From the NCBI RefSeq assembly GCF_013366925.1, contig NZ_JAALDK010000001.1:496001-560000 (forward strand): a stretch of DNA of 64,000 nucleotides, read 5' to 3'. The notes below the pieces were generated by a model. It saw only the letters and a list, made by a program, of their open reading frames with translations, was not told the origin of the DNA and did no database searches. The position numbers and the translations under genes were made by a program. Within the stretch, counting starts at the first letter, position 1. The number at the start of each line of letters is the position of its first letter. Positions 31,156 through 40,750 of the stretch are shown here, piece after piece. The DNA is from Paraburkholderia youngii (lineage in GTDB: Bacteria; Pseudomonadota; Gammaproteobacteria; Burkholderiales; Burkholderiaceae).

Positions 31156-32559
31156 ATGAAAATCACCATTATCGGCACCGGCTATGTGGGCCTTGTCACC
31201 GGCGCGTGTCTCGCCGAAATCGGCAACGACGTCTTCTGTCTCGACGTCGATCAGCGCAAGATCGACATCCTCAACAAAGGCGGCGTGCCGATTCACGAAC
31301 CGGGCTTGCAGGAGATGATCGCCCGCACGCGCGCGGCCGGCCGCATCACGTTCTCGACCGATGTCGCGGCGAGCGTCGCGCACGGCGACGTGCAGTTCAT
31401 CGCGGTCGGCACGCCGCCCGACGAAGACGGCTCCGCCGACCTGCAATACGTGCTCGAGGCCGCGCGCAACATCGGCCGCACGATGAACGGCTTCAAGGTG
31501 ATCGTCGACAAATCGACGGTGCCGGTCGGCACCGCGCAACGCGTGCGCGCGGTGATCAACGAAGAGCTCGCGTTGCGCGGGCTCGCCGGCAGCGCGCAGC
31601 ATCGCTTCTCGGTCGTGTCGAACCCCGAGTTCCTGAAGGAAGGCGCGGCCGTCGACGACTTCATGCGCCCCGACCGTATCGTGATCGGTATCGACGAAGA
31701 CGAATCGGGCGCGCGCGCGCGCGAAATGATGAAGCGTCTGTACGCGCCGTTCAACCGCAACCACGAACGCACGCTGTACATGGACGTGCGCTCGGCCGAG
31801 TTCACCAAGTACGCGGCCAACGCGATGCTCGCGACGCGCATCTCGTTCATGAACGAGATGTCGAATCTCGCGGACAAGGTCGGCGCCGACATCGAGGCGG
31901 TGCGCCGCGGCATCGGTTCAGATCCGCGCATCGGCTATCACTTCCTGTACGCGGGCTGCGGCTATGGCGGCTCGTGCTTCCCGAAGGACGTGCAGGCGTT
32001 GATTCGCACCGCGAGCGAGAGCGGCCACAACCTGCGCATTCTCGAGGCGGTCGAGGAAGTGAACGACCAGCAGAAGGACGTGCTCGTGAACAAGATCGCC
32101 GCGAAGCTCGGCGAGGATCTGAGGGGCCGCACGTTCGCGGTGTGGGGCCTCGCGTTCAAACCGAATACCGACGATATGCGCGAGGCGCCGAGCCGTCGCG
32201 TGATCGGCGAGCTGCTCGCGCGCGGCGCGAACGTGCGCGCGTACGATCCGGTCGCCGTGACCGAGGCGCAGCGCGTGTTCGCGATGGATCTGCACGCGGC
32301 GCCCGAGCAGCTCGCACGTCTCACGTTCACGAGCGCACAGGACGAAACGCTGACCGGCGCCGACGCGCTCGTGATCGTGACCGAATGGAAGGAGTTCAAG
32401 AGTCCTGATTTCGTGCATCTGAAATCGGTGCTGAAGACACCGCTGATTTTCGACGGCCGCAATCTGTACGAACCGGACGCGATGATCGAGCTCGGGATCG
32501 ACTACCACGCCATTGGACGCCCCTATGCCCAACCCTCTGAACTTCCGGCCGATGCCTGA
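31156..32559 (+). CDS. ugd: UDP-glucose 6-dehydrogenase
   Basis: A 467-residue enzyme making UDP-glucuronate, a precursor for 4-amino-arabinose modification of lipid A and for exopolysaccharide. [20 protein letters not shown] is the NAD fold; the catalytic cysteine is C274 in YGGSCFPKD, and K218 in FTKYAANA supports catalysis. The C-terminal UDP-binding domain starts with [17 protein letters not shown]. Its 3' end overlaps hldA by 35 bases if the latter starts at its ATG. Confidence 0.97.
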   Translation: MKITIIGTGYVGLVTGACLAEIGNDVFCLDVDQRKIDILNKGGVPIHEPGLQEMIARTRAAGRITFSTDVAASVAHGDVQFIAVGTPPDEDGSADLQYVLEAARNIGRTMNGFKVIVDKSTVPVGTAQRVRAVINEELALRGLAGSAQHRFSVVSNPEFLKEGAAVDDFMRPDRIVIGIDEDESGARAREMMKRLYAPFNRNHERTLYMDVRSAEFTKYAANAMLATRISFMNEMSNLADKVGADIEAVRRGIGSDPRIGYHFLYAGCGYGGSCFPKDVQALIRTASESGHNLRILEAVEEVNDQQKDVLVNKIAAKLGEDLRGRTFAVWGLAFKPNTDDMREAPSRRVIGELLARGANVRAYDPVAVTEAQRVFAMDLHAAPEQLARLTFTSAQDETLTGADALVIVTEWKEFKSPDFVHLKSVLKTPLIFDGRNLYEPDAMIELGIDYHAIGRPYAQPSELPADA

Positions 32560-33532
32560 GGCCATGCCCGCGGCGCCCGCGTCCACCACGGCGCAGAAGC
32601 TCACGTTCGTGCCGCGCGGGCAGCTCAATGCGGCGCGCGTGCTGGTGGTCGGCGACGTGATGCTCGACCGGTACTGGTTCGGCGACGTCAACCGCATCTC
32701 TCCGGAGGCGCCCGTGCCGGTCGTGCACGTGCAGCGCCAGGAAGATCGCCTGGGCGGCGCGGCGAACGTCGCGCGCAACGCGGTCGCGCTCGGCGCGCAA
32801 GCGGGTCTGTTGTGCGTGGTCGGTCATGACGAGCCCGGCGAGCGCATCGTGCAGTTGCTCGACGAAAGCGGCGTGACACCGCATCTCGAACGCGATCCGG
32901 CCTTGCTGACGACGATCAAGCTGCGCGTGCTGTCGCGTCAGCAGCAACTGCTGCGAGTCGATTTCGAAAACTCGCCGGCGCATGAAGTGCTGCTAGCGGG
33001 GCTTGCGCGTTTCGATGAGCTGCTGCCGTCGCACGACGTGATCCTGATGTCCGACTACGCGAAGGGCGGCCTCACGCATGTCACGCAAATGATCGCGAAG
33101 GCGCACGCGGCCGGCAAACCGGTGCTCGTCGATCCGAAGGGCGACGACTGGGAGCGCTATCGCGGCGCGACGCTGATCACGCCGAATCGCGCGGAATTGC
33201 GCGAGGTCGTCGGACAGTGGAAGTCGGAGGAAGACCTGATCGCGCGTGTCACGAAGCTGCGCGCCGAACTCCAGTTCAAGGCGCTGCTGCTGACGCGCTC
33301 GGAGGAGGGCATGACGCTGTTTGCCGACGATGGCATCCTGCACGCGTCGGCCGTTGCGCGCGAAGTGTATGATGTGTCGGGCGCGGGCGACACCGTGATC
33401 GCAACGCTTGCCGCGATGCTCGGCGCGGGTCTTTCTCTCGTCGACGCAGTCGGGCTCGCGAATCGCGCGGCCGGCATCGTGGTCGGCAAACTCGGCACCG
33501 CCACCGTCGACTACGACGAACTCTTCTCCTGA
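32525..33532 (+). CDS. hldA: D-glycero-beta-D-manno-heptose-7-phosphate kinase
   Basis: A 335-residue PfkB-family sugar kinase (RfaE domain I) phosphorylating heptose-7-phosphate in the path to ADP-heptose of the lipopolysaccharide inner core. [28 protein letters not shown] and the catalytic [15 protein letters not shown] are diagnostic. There is no cytidylyltransferase domain, so HldC must be elsewhere. The ATG at 32525 overlaps ugd, which implies translational coupling; a TTG at 32513 is also possible. Confidence 0.94.
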   Translation: MPNPLNFRPMPEAMPAAPASTTAQKLTFVPRGQLNAARVLVVGDVMLDRYWFGDVNRISPEAPVPVVHVQRQEDRLGGAANVARNAVALGAQAGLLCVVGHDEPGERIVQLLDESGVTPHLERDPALLTTIKLRVLSRQQQLLRVDFENSPAHEVLLAGLARFDELLPSHDVILMSDYAKGGLTHVTQMIAKAHAAGKPVLVDPKGDDWERYRGATLITPNRAELREVVGQWKSEEDLIARVTKLRAELQFKALLLTRSEEGMTLFADDGILHASAVAREVYDVSGAGDTVIATLAAMLGAGLSLVDAVGLANRAAGIVVGKLGTATVDYDELFS

Positions 33533-33628
33533 TGCAGCCCGCGGGGCTGCCGTCGTCCGACGGACCAGCGGACCCCGCGGCGTTGACTGAACGAAGCTCA
33601 CTACAAAGCTCACTACGGCAGGATCATC

Positions 33629-34621
33629 ATGACCGTCATCGTCACCGGCGCGGCCGGTTTTATCGGCAGCAATCTCGTGAAGGCGCTCAACGAGCGCGGC
33701 GAACAACGCATCATCGCGGTCGATAACCTCACGCGCGCGGACAAGTTCAGGAATCTGGTTGATTGCGAAATCGACGACTATCTCGACAAAACCGAATTCG
33801 TCGATCGCTTCAGGCGCGGCGACTTCGGCAAGGTGCGCGCGATTTTCCATGAAGGCGCCTGCTCGGACACGATGGAAACCGACGGCCGCTACATGATGGA
33901 CAACAACTACCGCTATAGCCGCGACGTGCTCGACATCTGTCTCGCGCAGGACGTCCAGTTCCTGTATGCGTCGTCGGCGGCGACGTATGGCGGCTCGAGC
34001 CGCTTCGTCGAGGAGCGCGAGCTCGAGCAGCCGCTCAACGTGTACGGCTATTCGAAGTTCCTGTTCGACCAGGTGATTCGCCGCGTGCTGCCCACGGCGA
34101 AAAGCCAGATCGTGGGCTTCCGTTATTTCAACGTGTATGGTCCGCGCGAAACGCATAAGGCGCGCATGGCATCGGTCGCGTTTCACAACTTCAATCAGTT
34201 CCGCGCCGAGGGCAAGGTCAAGCTGTTCGGCGAATACAACGGCTATCCGGCTGGTGAGCAGACGCGCGATTTCATCTCCGTCGAAGACGTCGTCAAGGTC
34301 AATCTGTTCTTCTTCGATCATCCGGAGAAGTCGGGCATTTTCAATCTCGGCACCGGCCGCGCGCAGCCGTTCAACGACATCGCGAGCACCGTGGTCAACA
34401 CGCTGCGCGCGCTGAACAACGAGCCGGCGCTCTCGCTCGCGGATCAGGTGCAGCGCGGACTGATCGAATACATTCCGTTCCCCGACGCGCTGCGCGGCAA
34501 GTACCAGTGCTTCACGCAGGCCGATCAGTCGAAGCTGCGCGCGGCCGGCTACGACGCGCCGTTTCTGAGCGTGCAGGAAGGTGTCGATCGTTACGTGCGT
34601 TGGCTGTTCGGCCAGGTGTAA
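33629..34621 (+). CDS. hldD: ADP-L-glycero-D-manno-heptose 6-epimerase
   Basis: A 330-residue short-chain dehydrogenase/epimerase that finishes ADP-L-glycero-heptose synthesis. NADP is bound by [13 protein letters not shown] at residues 5-17; the catalytic pair is Y139 and K143 (NVYGYSKF). [16 protein letters not shown] is typical of HldD. It lies about 100 bases after hldA and closes the lapA-hldD envelope run. Confidence 0.97.
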   Translation: MTVIVTGAAGFIGSNLVKALNERGEQRIIAVDNLTRADKFRNLVDCEIDDYLDKTEFVDRFRRGDFGKVRAIFHEGACSDTMETDGRYMMDNNYRYSRDVLDICLAQDVQFLYASSAATYGGSSRFVEERELEQPLNVYGYSKFLFDQVIRRVLPTAKSQIVGFRYFNVYGPRETHKARMASVAFHNFNQFRAEGKVKLFGEYNGYPAGEQTRDFISVEDVVKVNLFFFDHPEKSGIFNLGTGRAQPFNDIASTVVNTLRALNNEPALSLADQVQRGLIEYIPFPDALRGKYQCFTQADQSKLRAAGYDAPFLSVQEGVDRYVRWLFGQV

Positions 34622-34644
34622 TTAGTACGCCGTCCTCTTTAAAC

Positions 34645-34697
34645 TGGAATCTCCTGGCCGGTGATGGTCGCCGGTCAGTGGCAACAGGGAGATTCCA
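34645..34697 (+). promoter_or_regulatory. Hairpin covering the Shine-Dalgarno of the ComEA-like gene
   Basis: A perfect 10-base inverted repeat, TGGAATCTCC at 34645-34654 and GGAGATTCCA at 34688-34697, encloses an inner stem TGGCCGG/CCGGTCA with a nine-base loop. The right arm contains the GGGAG ribosome binding site of the gene starting at 34700. If transcribed, the fold would hide the site. It could also be a DNA operator. Confidence 0.55.
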
Positions 34698-34699
34698 AT

Positions 34700-35074
34700 A
34701 TGTTTCGAAAAGTACTGGTTACCGCGGCGATGCTCGCCGCTTTCGGCCACGCGTATGCGGCGGTCGACGTCAATACGGCTAACGAGGACGCGCTGCGCGG
34801 CATCAAGGGCATCGGTCCGGCAAAAGCCAAAGCGATCGTCGACGAACGCAATGCGCACGGCCCGTTCAAGGACGCGGCCGATCTCGGCAAGCGCGTCAAG
34901 GGCATGGGCGGCCACACCATCGAGCGCCTGCAGGCGGAGGGTCTCGCTGTCGGACCGGCTGGCGCGGCTGCTAGCACGCAGGTTGCGGCAGCTGCAGCGG
35001 GCAAGGAGCCGGCCGCTGCGGCCGCGCCCGCCGCCACGCAGAAGGGCGCCGCCGCAGTGGCGGTGAAGAAGTAA
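34700..35074 (+). CDS. ComEA-like helix-hairpin-helix DNA-binding protein
   Basis: A 124-residue exported protein. A signal peptide (MFRKVLVTAAMLAAFGHAYA) is followed by two helix-hairpin-helix motifs: VDVNTANEDALRGIKGIGP and FKDAADLGKRVKGMGG. The last 50 residues are a low-complexity Ala/Pro/Lys tail. ComEA-type proteins bind incoming DNA in the periplasm during natural transformation. No other competence gene is nearby. GGGAG precedes the ATG inside a hairpin. Confidence 0.85.
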   Translation: MFRKVLVTAAMLAAFGHAYAAVDVNTANEDALRGIKGIGPAKAKAIVDERNAHGPFKDAADLGKRVKGMGGHTIERLQAEGLAVGPAGAAASTQVAAAAAGKEPAAAAAPAATQKGAAAVAVKK

Positions 35075-35170
35075 GCGGCCGCGAGCCTTGCGCATGCCAT
35101 GCTTTGACTCGCGGCTTGCGGCGCGCAAGGTCCGCGAACATCCCATTGCTTCGATTTGCACACACCACTT

Positions 35171-35197
35171 CCCGCGGCTCGCAGCCGCGGGCTTTTT
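35171..35197 (+). terminator. Intrinsic terminator after the ComEA-like gene
   Basis: CCCGCGGCT and AGCCGCGGG arms around CGC, followed by CTTTTT. It lies about 95 bases after the ComEA-like stop and before the cysM promoter (a likely -10 is TAGAAT at 35263-35268). Confidence 0.85.
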
Positions 35198-35314
35198 GCG
35201 CCGCAAGCGGCATGCATCCATGCGGACAGAAGGGCTGCAGGCCAGCGCCGGAGTTCGTGGTTTAGAATCGATGGATTGAAGACACTCTTTCGCGCATCGA
35301 TCGCTAGACCCCAT

Positions 35315-36217
35315 ATGGCATACAAAACGATTGAAGACACGGTCGGCAACACGCCGCTCGTACAACTCGTCCGGCTTCCCGACGACGAGATCCGCAGCCG
35401 CAACAATGTGATCCTCGCGAAGCTCGAGGGCAACAACCCGGCGGGGTCGGTGAAGGACCGTCCGGCATTGTCGATGATCAAGAAGGCCGAAGCGCGCGGG
35501 CGCATCAAACCGGGCGACACGCTGATCGAGTCGACCAGCGGCAATACCGGCATCGCGCTCGCAATGGCCGCGGCGGTCCGCGGCTACAGGATGGTACTGA
35601 TCATGCCGGAAGATCTGTCGGTCGAGCGCCGTCAGAGCATGGCCGCCTATGGCGCGGAAATCATTCTGACGCCGGTCAAAGGCGGCATGGAGTACGCGCG
35701 CGATCTCGCCGAGCAGATGCAGCGCGAAGGCAAGGGCATCATCCTCGATCAGTTCGCGAACCCGGACAATCCGGCTTCGCACATCGAAGGCACGGGCCCG
35801 GAAATCTGGCGCGACACGGAAGGGCGCATCACGCACTTCGTATCGTCGATGGGCACGACCGGCACGATCATGGGCGTGTCCACGTATCTGAAAACGCAGA
35901 ACCAGCAGATCGAAATTATCGGCGCGCAGCCGGAAGAGGGCTCGCGTATTCCGGGTATTCGCAAGTGGCCGGAAGCGTATCTGCCGAAAATTTTCGACCG
36001 TAGCCGCGTTGACCGTGTGGAGAACGTCAGCCAATCCGCGGCCGAGGCGATGGCGCGCCGGCTGGCGTCGGTCGAAGGCATCTTCGCGGGAATTTCGTCG
36101 GGCGGTGCGTGCGAAGTCGCGCTGCGCATCGCGCGTCAGGTCGAGAATGCGACGATCGTGTTCATCGTCTGCGACCGCGGCGACCGTTATCTGTCCACGG
36201 GAGTATTTCCCGCGTAA
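35315..36217 (+). CDS. cysM: Cysteine synthase B
   Basis: A 300-residue pyridoxal-phosphate enzyme that makes cysteine or S-sulphocysteine from O-acetylserine. The cofactor lysine is K47 in NNPAGSVKDRPAL, and the phosphate-binding loop is TSGNTGIAL. VSSMGTTGTIMGVSTYL and EEGSRIPGIRKWPEAYLP are typical of CysM rather than CysK. ATG at 35315 was chosen since the protein then starts MAYKTIEDTVGNTPLV. Confidence 0.95.
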   Translation: MAYKTIEDTVGNTPLVQLVRLPDDEIRSRNNVILAKLEGNNPAGSVKDRPALSMIKKAEARGRIKPGDTLIESTSGNTGIALAMAAAVRGYRMVLIMPEDLSVERRQSMAAYGAEIILTPVKGGMEYARDLAEQMQREGKGIILDQFANPDNPASHIEGTGPEIWRDTEGRITHFVSSMGTTGTIMGVSTYLKTQNQQIEIIGAQPEEGSRIPGIRKWPEAYLPKIFDRSRVDRVENVSQSAAEAMARRLASVEGIFAGISSGGACEVALRIARQVENATIVFIVCDRGDRYLSTGVFPA

Positions 36218-36256
36218 GCGGGTCGCCGGGCGCCTTCGCGGGCGCACGAGCCAATG

Positions 36257-36285
36257 AAAAGCGCCGGTCGAGCCGGCGCTTTTTT
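36257..36285. terminator. Intrinsic terminator between cysM and mltB
   Basis: AAAAGCGCCGG and CCGGCGCTTTT arms around TCGAG, with a T run on the plus strand and an A run on the other side. It can serve both convergent genes. Confidence 0.92.
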
Positions 36286-36328
36286 ACGTCCTTCAACGCG
36301 AGGCGCGCATGGCGACTCGCGGGGCGAC

Positions 36329-37597
36329 TCACTGCGAATTTGAGTTCGACTGATCTGTCTGACCTTGCGACGCGCCGCCGTTGTTGACCGCCTTCGCGGC
36401 ATTCGCAGTGTCGATTGCTTCCATCTGGGCCTTGACCTTCTGACCGAGTTGATACACCGCAAGCGCATAGAAGAAGCTGCGGTTGTAGCGGGTCAGCACG
36501 TAGAAGTTCTTCAGGCCGAGCACGAACTCGGTGCCCCGTCCCGGGGTCGGCAGATCGACCACCGTGACCGGCGTGCCCGCTTCGGAAGCAATGTCGAGGT
36601 TCGGCTCGTTCAGCACGAGACCGGCGCGCAGCAACTGGTCGAGCGGCCAGTGCGGCTCCGGCTGGCCAGTGGCCGCCGCCTGCGCGACACCGAGGCTGCC
36701 CGCGTCCGAGCCGATTCGCCATACCACCGGCCGGCCGCTTTCCCAGCCATTCTGGCGCAGATAATTCGCGACGCTGCCGATCGCGTCGGCATCGCTCGTG
36801 CGCAGATCGATGTGCTTGTTGCCCTCGTAGTCGACCGCGTACTGGACGATGCTGCTCGGCAGGAACTGCGGAATGCCGATCGCGCCCGTGTACGAGCCGA
36901 GCACCGTGTTCGGGTCGATCTGCGCGTCGCGCGTCCACACCAGGTAGTCTTCGAGATTCTTGCGGAAGGTCGCTTGGCGGTCCGCGCGATTCGCGGTGTT
37001 CGGATAATCGAAGCTCAGCGTGGTCAGCGCATCGAGCACGCGGAAATTACCCATGTAGCGACCGTAGATCGTCTCGACGCCGATAATGCCGACGACCATC
37101 TCCGGCGGCACGCCGAACTCCTGATACGCGCGCTGCAGCGTGGCCCGGTTCTCGCGCCAGAACTGCACGCCGGCATTGACGCGCACCGGGTCGAGGAAGC
37201 GCGCCTGATACGAGCGCCAGTTCTTGACCGACGGCGTCGGCGACGGCGTGACCAGCTTCACCGCGGTCGCCGAGTAGCTGACGCCGGCGAACAGCGCGTG
37301 CAGCGACGCTTCGTCGAAATCGTAGCGCGCGACCATCTCGTTGATGAACGCATCGACGTTCGCGTTGTTCGCATAGCGCTGCGGAATGATCTCTTCCTCA
37401 AACGTTTGCCCTTGCGGTACCGGCTGTTGCGGCTGGCTCTGCGCGAGCTGCACCGATGCTTTGCGCGTGGCGCTTTGTGCGTTCGCGGGACTTGCCGCGA
37501 TGAACATGCACGATGCGACGGTCAGTGAGGCGGCGAGGTTGTTGAGGCGAAGCCGGTTGCATGGGGATCCTGCGGACAGAGCAAGCTTGACGGTCAT
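36329..37597 (-). CDS. mltB: Membrane-bound lytic murein transglycosylase B
   Basis: A 422-residue periplasmic transglycosylase that cleaves peptidoglycan to 1,6-anhydromuropeptides. A signal peptide ends near residue 40 (SPANA-Q). The catalytic glutamate is E175 in GIIGVETIYGRYMG, and GAIGIPQFLPSSIVQYAVD is the MltB signature. The C-terminus is a Gln/Ser/Asn-rich tail. The first 40 residues contain a cysteine (SCMFIAASPANA) but not a good lipobox, so it may be soluble rather than a lipoprotein. Confidence 0.93.
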   Translation of the reverse strand: MTVKLALSAGSPCNRLRLNNLAASLTVASCMFIAASPANAQSATRKASVQLAQSQPQQPVPQGQTFEEEIIPQRYANNANVDAFINEMVARYDFDEASLHALFAGVSYSATAVKLVTPSPTPSVKNWRSYQARFLDPVRVNAGVQFWRENRATLQRAYQEFGVPPEMVVGIIGVETIYGRYMGNFRVLDALTTLSFDYPNTANRADRQATFRKNLEDYLVWTRDAQIDPNTVLGSYTGAIGIPQFLPSSIVQYAVDYEGNKHIDLRTSDADAIGSVANYLRQNGWESGRPVVWRIGSDAGSLGVAQAAATGQPEPHWPLDQLLRAGLVLNEPNLDIASEAGTPVTVVDLPTPGRGTEFVLGLKNFYVLTRYNRSFFYALAVYQLGQKVKAQMEAIDTANAAKAVNNGGASQGQTDQSNSNSQ

Positions 37598-37841
37598 GGT
37601 GAGCAGTGAGCGCGATGCGTGAAAGGCTGGAAGCAGTCGGAAAGCGGCAGGAACGAAACGGCGAATAACGGGTCGGGGAAGTATACCCGACGGCTTCCGC
37701 AAAACCGTGCTGAATCGGCGACAGCGGTGTCGTGTGGTAACTTGACGAATGTAGGCGCGCGGGGGCGCGCGCCGCTCGACGGAGACACGCCGCGCGCGCA
37801 ATTGATGCGCCGCGCCGTAGAAGAGACGCACAACACGAACT

Positions 37842-38765
37842 ATGGCAACAGGTTTCTATTCCCATCCCGACTGTCTGCTGCACGACATGGGACAGTGGCA
37901 TCCCGAGTGCCCCGCGCGCCTGCAGGCGATCGAGGATCAGCTGATCGCGAGCCGCATCGACGCGCTGATCGAGCGCGAGTCGGCGCCGCTCGTCGACGAG
38001 GCCGCGCTGCTGCGCGTGCACACGCAGGCGCACGTCGACTACATCCGCGGTCGCTCGCCGCTCGAGGGCGTCGCCGAAATCGATCCCGACACGACGATGA
38101 ACCCGCACACGTTGCGGGCCGCGTTGCGCGCGGCGGGCGCGGCCGTCGCCGCCACCGACGCGGTGATCGAAGGCCGCTACGACAACGCGTTCTGCAGCGT
38201 GCGCCCGCCCGGCCATCACGCGGAGCCGGCGCGCGCGATGGGCTTCTGCTTCTTCAACAACGTCGCGATCGCCGCACGCCACGCGCTCGACGTGCATGGT
38301 CTCGCGCGGGTCGCCATCATCGACTTCGACGTGCATCACGGCAACGGTACCGAGGCCGCATTCGCGGGCGACCCGCGCGTGCTGATGTGCAGCATCTTTC
38401 AGCACCCGTTCTATCCATTCACGGGCGCCGACAACCAGGCGTCCAACATGTGCAACGTGCCGATGCCGGCGCGCTCGAACGGCATGGCCGTGCGCGAAGC
38501 GGTCGATATGCTGTGGTTGCCGCGCCTGCACGAGTTCAGGCCGGAGATGCTGTTCATCTCGGCCGGCTTCGACGCGCATCGTGAGGATGACCTTGGCAAC
38601 ATGGGCCTCGTCGAAGACGATTACGCGTGGATTACCGACCAGGTGCGCGAGATCGCGCGGCGCTACGCGCGCGGGCGCATCGTCAGTTGTCTCGAGGGCG
38701 GCTACAACCTGTCGGCGCTCGGGCGCAGCGTGGTCGCGCACGTGCGCTCGCTCGCGGAGATCTGA
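37842..38765 (+). CDS. Histone deacetylase-family amidohydrolase
   Basis: A 307-residue class II-like HDAC/acetylpolyamine amidohydrolase, a zinc enzyme in the cytoplasm. RPPGHHAEPARAMGFCFFNN carries the catalytic His pair, IIDFDVHHGNGT the zinc Asp and His, and FISAGFDAHREDDLG the second zinc Asp. The C-terminus EGGYNLSALGRSV is conserved. Possible substrates are acetylated polyamines or acyl-lysine. The enoyl-CoA hydratase gene starts three bases after its stop, so they are cotranscribed. Confidence 0.92.
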   Translation: MATGFYSHPDCLLHDMGQWHPECPARLQAIEDQLIASRIDALIERESAPLVDEAALLRVHTQAHVDYIRGRSPLEGVAEIDPDTTMNPHTLRAALRAAGAAVAATDAVIEGRYDNAFCSVRPPGHHAEPARAMGFCFFNNVAIAARHALDVHGLARVAIIDFDVHHGNGTEAAFAGDPRVLMCSIFQHPFYPFTGADNQASNMCNVPMPARSNGMAVREAVDMLWLPRLHEFRPEMLFISAGFDAHREDDLGNMGLVEDDYAWITDQVREIARRYARGRIVSCLEGGYNLSALGRSVVAHVRSLAEI

Positions 38766-38768
38766 GCC

Positions 38769-39578
38769 ATGAACGTCAACCCCGTCAATACCGGCGACGC
38801 GTCGCTGGTCACGATCGAACCCGACGCGTATCGTGTACCGGGCGTCGTGCGCGTAACGATGAACCGGCCCGATGCGTTCAACGCGCTGTCCGAAGCGCTG
38901 CTCGACGAACTTCAGCGGACGCTGACCGACATCGCGAAGACCGATGCCCGCGTGGTCGTGATCGCCGGCGCGGGCCGCGCGTTCTGCGCCGGGCACGACC
39001 TGAAGAAAATGCGCGCGGCGCCGTCGCTCGCGTACTACCAGCAGCTGTTCGCGCGCTGCACGAAGCTGATGCTGACGATCCAGCGCCTGCCGCAGCCGGT
39101 GATCGCGCGCGTGCACGGCATCGCGACCGCGGCCGGCTGCCAGCTCGTCGCCATGTGCGATCTCGCGGTCGCCGCCGAGACCGCGCGCTTCGCCGTATCG
39201 GGCGTGAACCTCGGGTTGTTCTGCGCGACCCCGTCGGTGCCGCTGTCGCGCAATCTGTCGCGCAAGGCCGCGCTCGAAATGCTGCTGACCGGCGATTTCA
39301 TCGACGCCGCCGAAGCCCGCAAGCAGGGGCTCGTGAACCGCGTCGCCCCAGCCGATGCGCTCGACGACGAAGTCGCGCGGCTCGCCGCGAGCATCTGCGC
39401 GAAGCCGGTCGAAGCGGTCAGCGCAGGCAAGGGCCTGTTCTACCGGCAGCTCGAAATGGGCATCGAGGCCGCGTACCAGCTCGCCGGGCAGACGATGGCC
39501 TGCAACATGATGGACGACTCGGCGCTCGAAGGCGTGCAGGCTTTCATCGACAAACGCGCGCCGGAGTGGAAGCGCTAG
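38769..39578 (+). CDS. Enoyl-CoA hydratase/isomerase family protein
   Basis: A 269-residue crotonase-fold protein. VVIAGAGRAFCAGHDLKKM holds the first oxyanion-hole segment, and HGIATAAGCQLVAMCDLAVA the second. At the usual catalytic Glu position of hydratases the sequence reads GVNLGLFCATPSVPLSR, with no glutamate pair, so it may not be a standard hydratase. Members like this resemble ECHDC3-type proteins. It is coupled to the HDAC-family gene. Confidence 0.88.
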   Translation: MNVNPVNTGDASLVTIEPDAYRVPGVVRVTMNRPDAFNALSEALLDELQRTLTDIAKTDARVVVIAGAGRAFCAGHDLKKMRAAPSLAYYQQLFARCTKLMLTIQRLPQPVIARVHGIATAAGCQLVAMCDLAVAAETARFAVSGVNLGLFCATPSVPLSRNLSRKAALEMLLTGDFIDAAEARKQGLVNRVAPADALDDEVARLAASICAKPVEAVSAGKGLFYRQLEMGIEAAYQLAGQTMACNMMDDSALEGVQAFIDKRAPEWKR

Positions 39579-39605
39579 CCGACGGCTACCACGCGCCGCA
39601 TCTTC

Positions 39606-40511
39606 TCAACTCCGTCCCACCGACCGTCTTTCAATCCAATCGACCAACCCCGCGATCACCCGATCGCGGTCGAGGTCGTTCATCGTCTCGTGATAGCTGC
39701 CCTCGTGCAGCGTGAGCGTCTTGTCAGGCGAACCCGCGTGCTCGCCGAACGCGCGGCTGCCGTCGGGCTCGGTCAGTTTGTCGTCGGTGCCGTGAAACAC
39801 GAGCAGCGGCATGCGCAGCCCCGCGCGGCCACGTTCGATGCGCGCCATCGCCAGCAACAACTCGGCGCCCGTGCGCGCCGGAATCGCGTCGTGATGCACG
39901 AGCGGATCGTTGAGGTTGGCTTTGACGACCGGCTGAAGGCGCGACAGCAGCGCGGGGTCGATCTTCATCGCCGGGAAGCCCGGATAGACGCGGCTGATCA
40001 CCTGGCTCAGCGCGAGCATCCACTTCGGCACGTCGCGCCCCGGCGCAAGCGCGGGGCTCGACAGGATCAGACCACTCAAGCGCCTCCCGCTGGCGTCGAG
40101 GCGTTCGATCGCGTACAGCGCGGCCACCGCGCCACCCACGCTGTGGCCCATCAGGAAGAGCGGCGCGCAGCTTTGCGCGGCGGCGTCGAGCAGCGCCTGC
40201 GCATCGAGCAGGTAGTCGTCGAAGCGCTTCACATAGGCGCGCCTGCCGGGCGCGTGGCCGTGGCCGCGCAGATCGACCGCGACGAGTTCGATGCCCGCCG
40301 CGTTGAACCGGTCCGCCACGGCCGCGTAACGGCCGGCGTGCTCGGCGAGGCCGTGCAGCAGCGCGACCGTCGCGCGTATCGGCCCGTTCGGCTGCCAGCG
40401 ATACAGCGGCAACTCGATGCCGTCGGCGGTCGTGACCGACGCGCGCTGCGGCGCGTCTTTATTAAGACTGCCGGCGCTCGCGCGCACCGTGTGGCTCGGG
40501 GAAGTTTGCAT
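39606..40511 (-). CDS. Alpha/beta hydrolase, monoacylglycerol lipase/lysophospholipase type
   Basis: A 301-residue serine hydrolase of the Hydrolase_4 family. The oxyanion region is VALLHGLAEHAGRYAAVAD; the nucleophile elbow is LMGHSVGGAVAALYA, with Ser as nucleophile; the Asp is in LVFHGTDDKLTEPDGS and the His in EGSYHETMNDLDRD. It cleaves lipid esters. The ATG at 40511 was taken; another at 40547 would add 12 residues, and neither has a clear ribosome binding site. No signal peptide is seen. Confidence 0.88.
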   Translation of the reverse strand: MQTSPSHTVRASAGSLNKDAPQRASVTTADGIELPLYRWQPNGPIRATVALLHGLAEHAGRYAAVADRFNAAGIELVAVDLRGHGHAPGRRAYVKRFDDYLLDAQALLDAAAQSCAPLFLMGHSVGGAVAALYAIERLDASGRRLSGLILSSPALAPGRDVPKWMLALSQVISRVYPGFPAMKIDPALLSRLQPVVKANLNDPLVHHDAIPARTGAELLLAMARIERGRAGLRMPLLVFHGTDDKLTEPDGSRAFGEHAGSPDKTLTLHEGSYHETMNDLDRDRVIAGLVDWIERRSVGRS

Positions 40512-40687
40512 GGCGGTAGGCTGTGCGGAAGGGGGTGGTCCGATCATAGTCGGAGCGGCGCGATGCACGAGAGGTTTGTATGTAACGCGCGGCTCTAATG
40601 CCCTTTGGTTATGAAAAGATCGGAATTGATTATTAAAGGGTATGTCGGCGCTGCGGTAGAATGGCGACCTTAAATCCCAAATAAAAG

Positions 40688-40740
40688 AAACGGCGGCCGC
40701 TTGTCGGGAGCACGACGCTCGCCGGCAGCCTCCGCCGTTT
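40688..40740 (+). promoter_or_regulatory. Terminator-like leader hairpin before metN
   Basis: AAACGGCGG at 40688-40696 and CCGCCGTTT at 40732-40740 form a perfect outer stem, with an inner GAGC/GCTC stem. It is followed by TTTTCGTTT and lies only 10 bases before the metN start. A TAGAAT at 40657-40662 is a possible -10, so the transcript would start upstream of the hairpin. It may be an attenuator. Confidence 0.5.
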
Positions 40741-40750
40741 TCGTTTGTCC

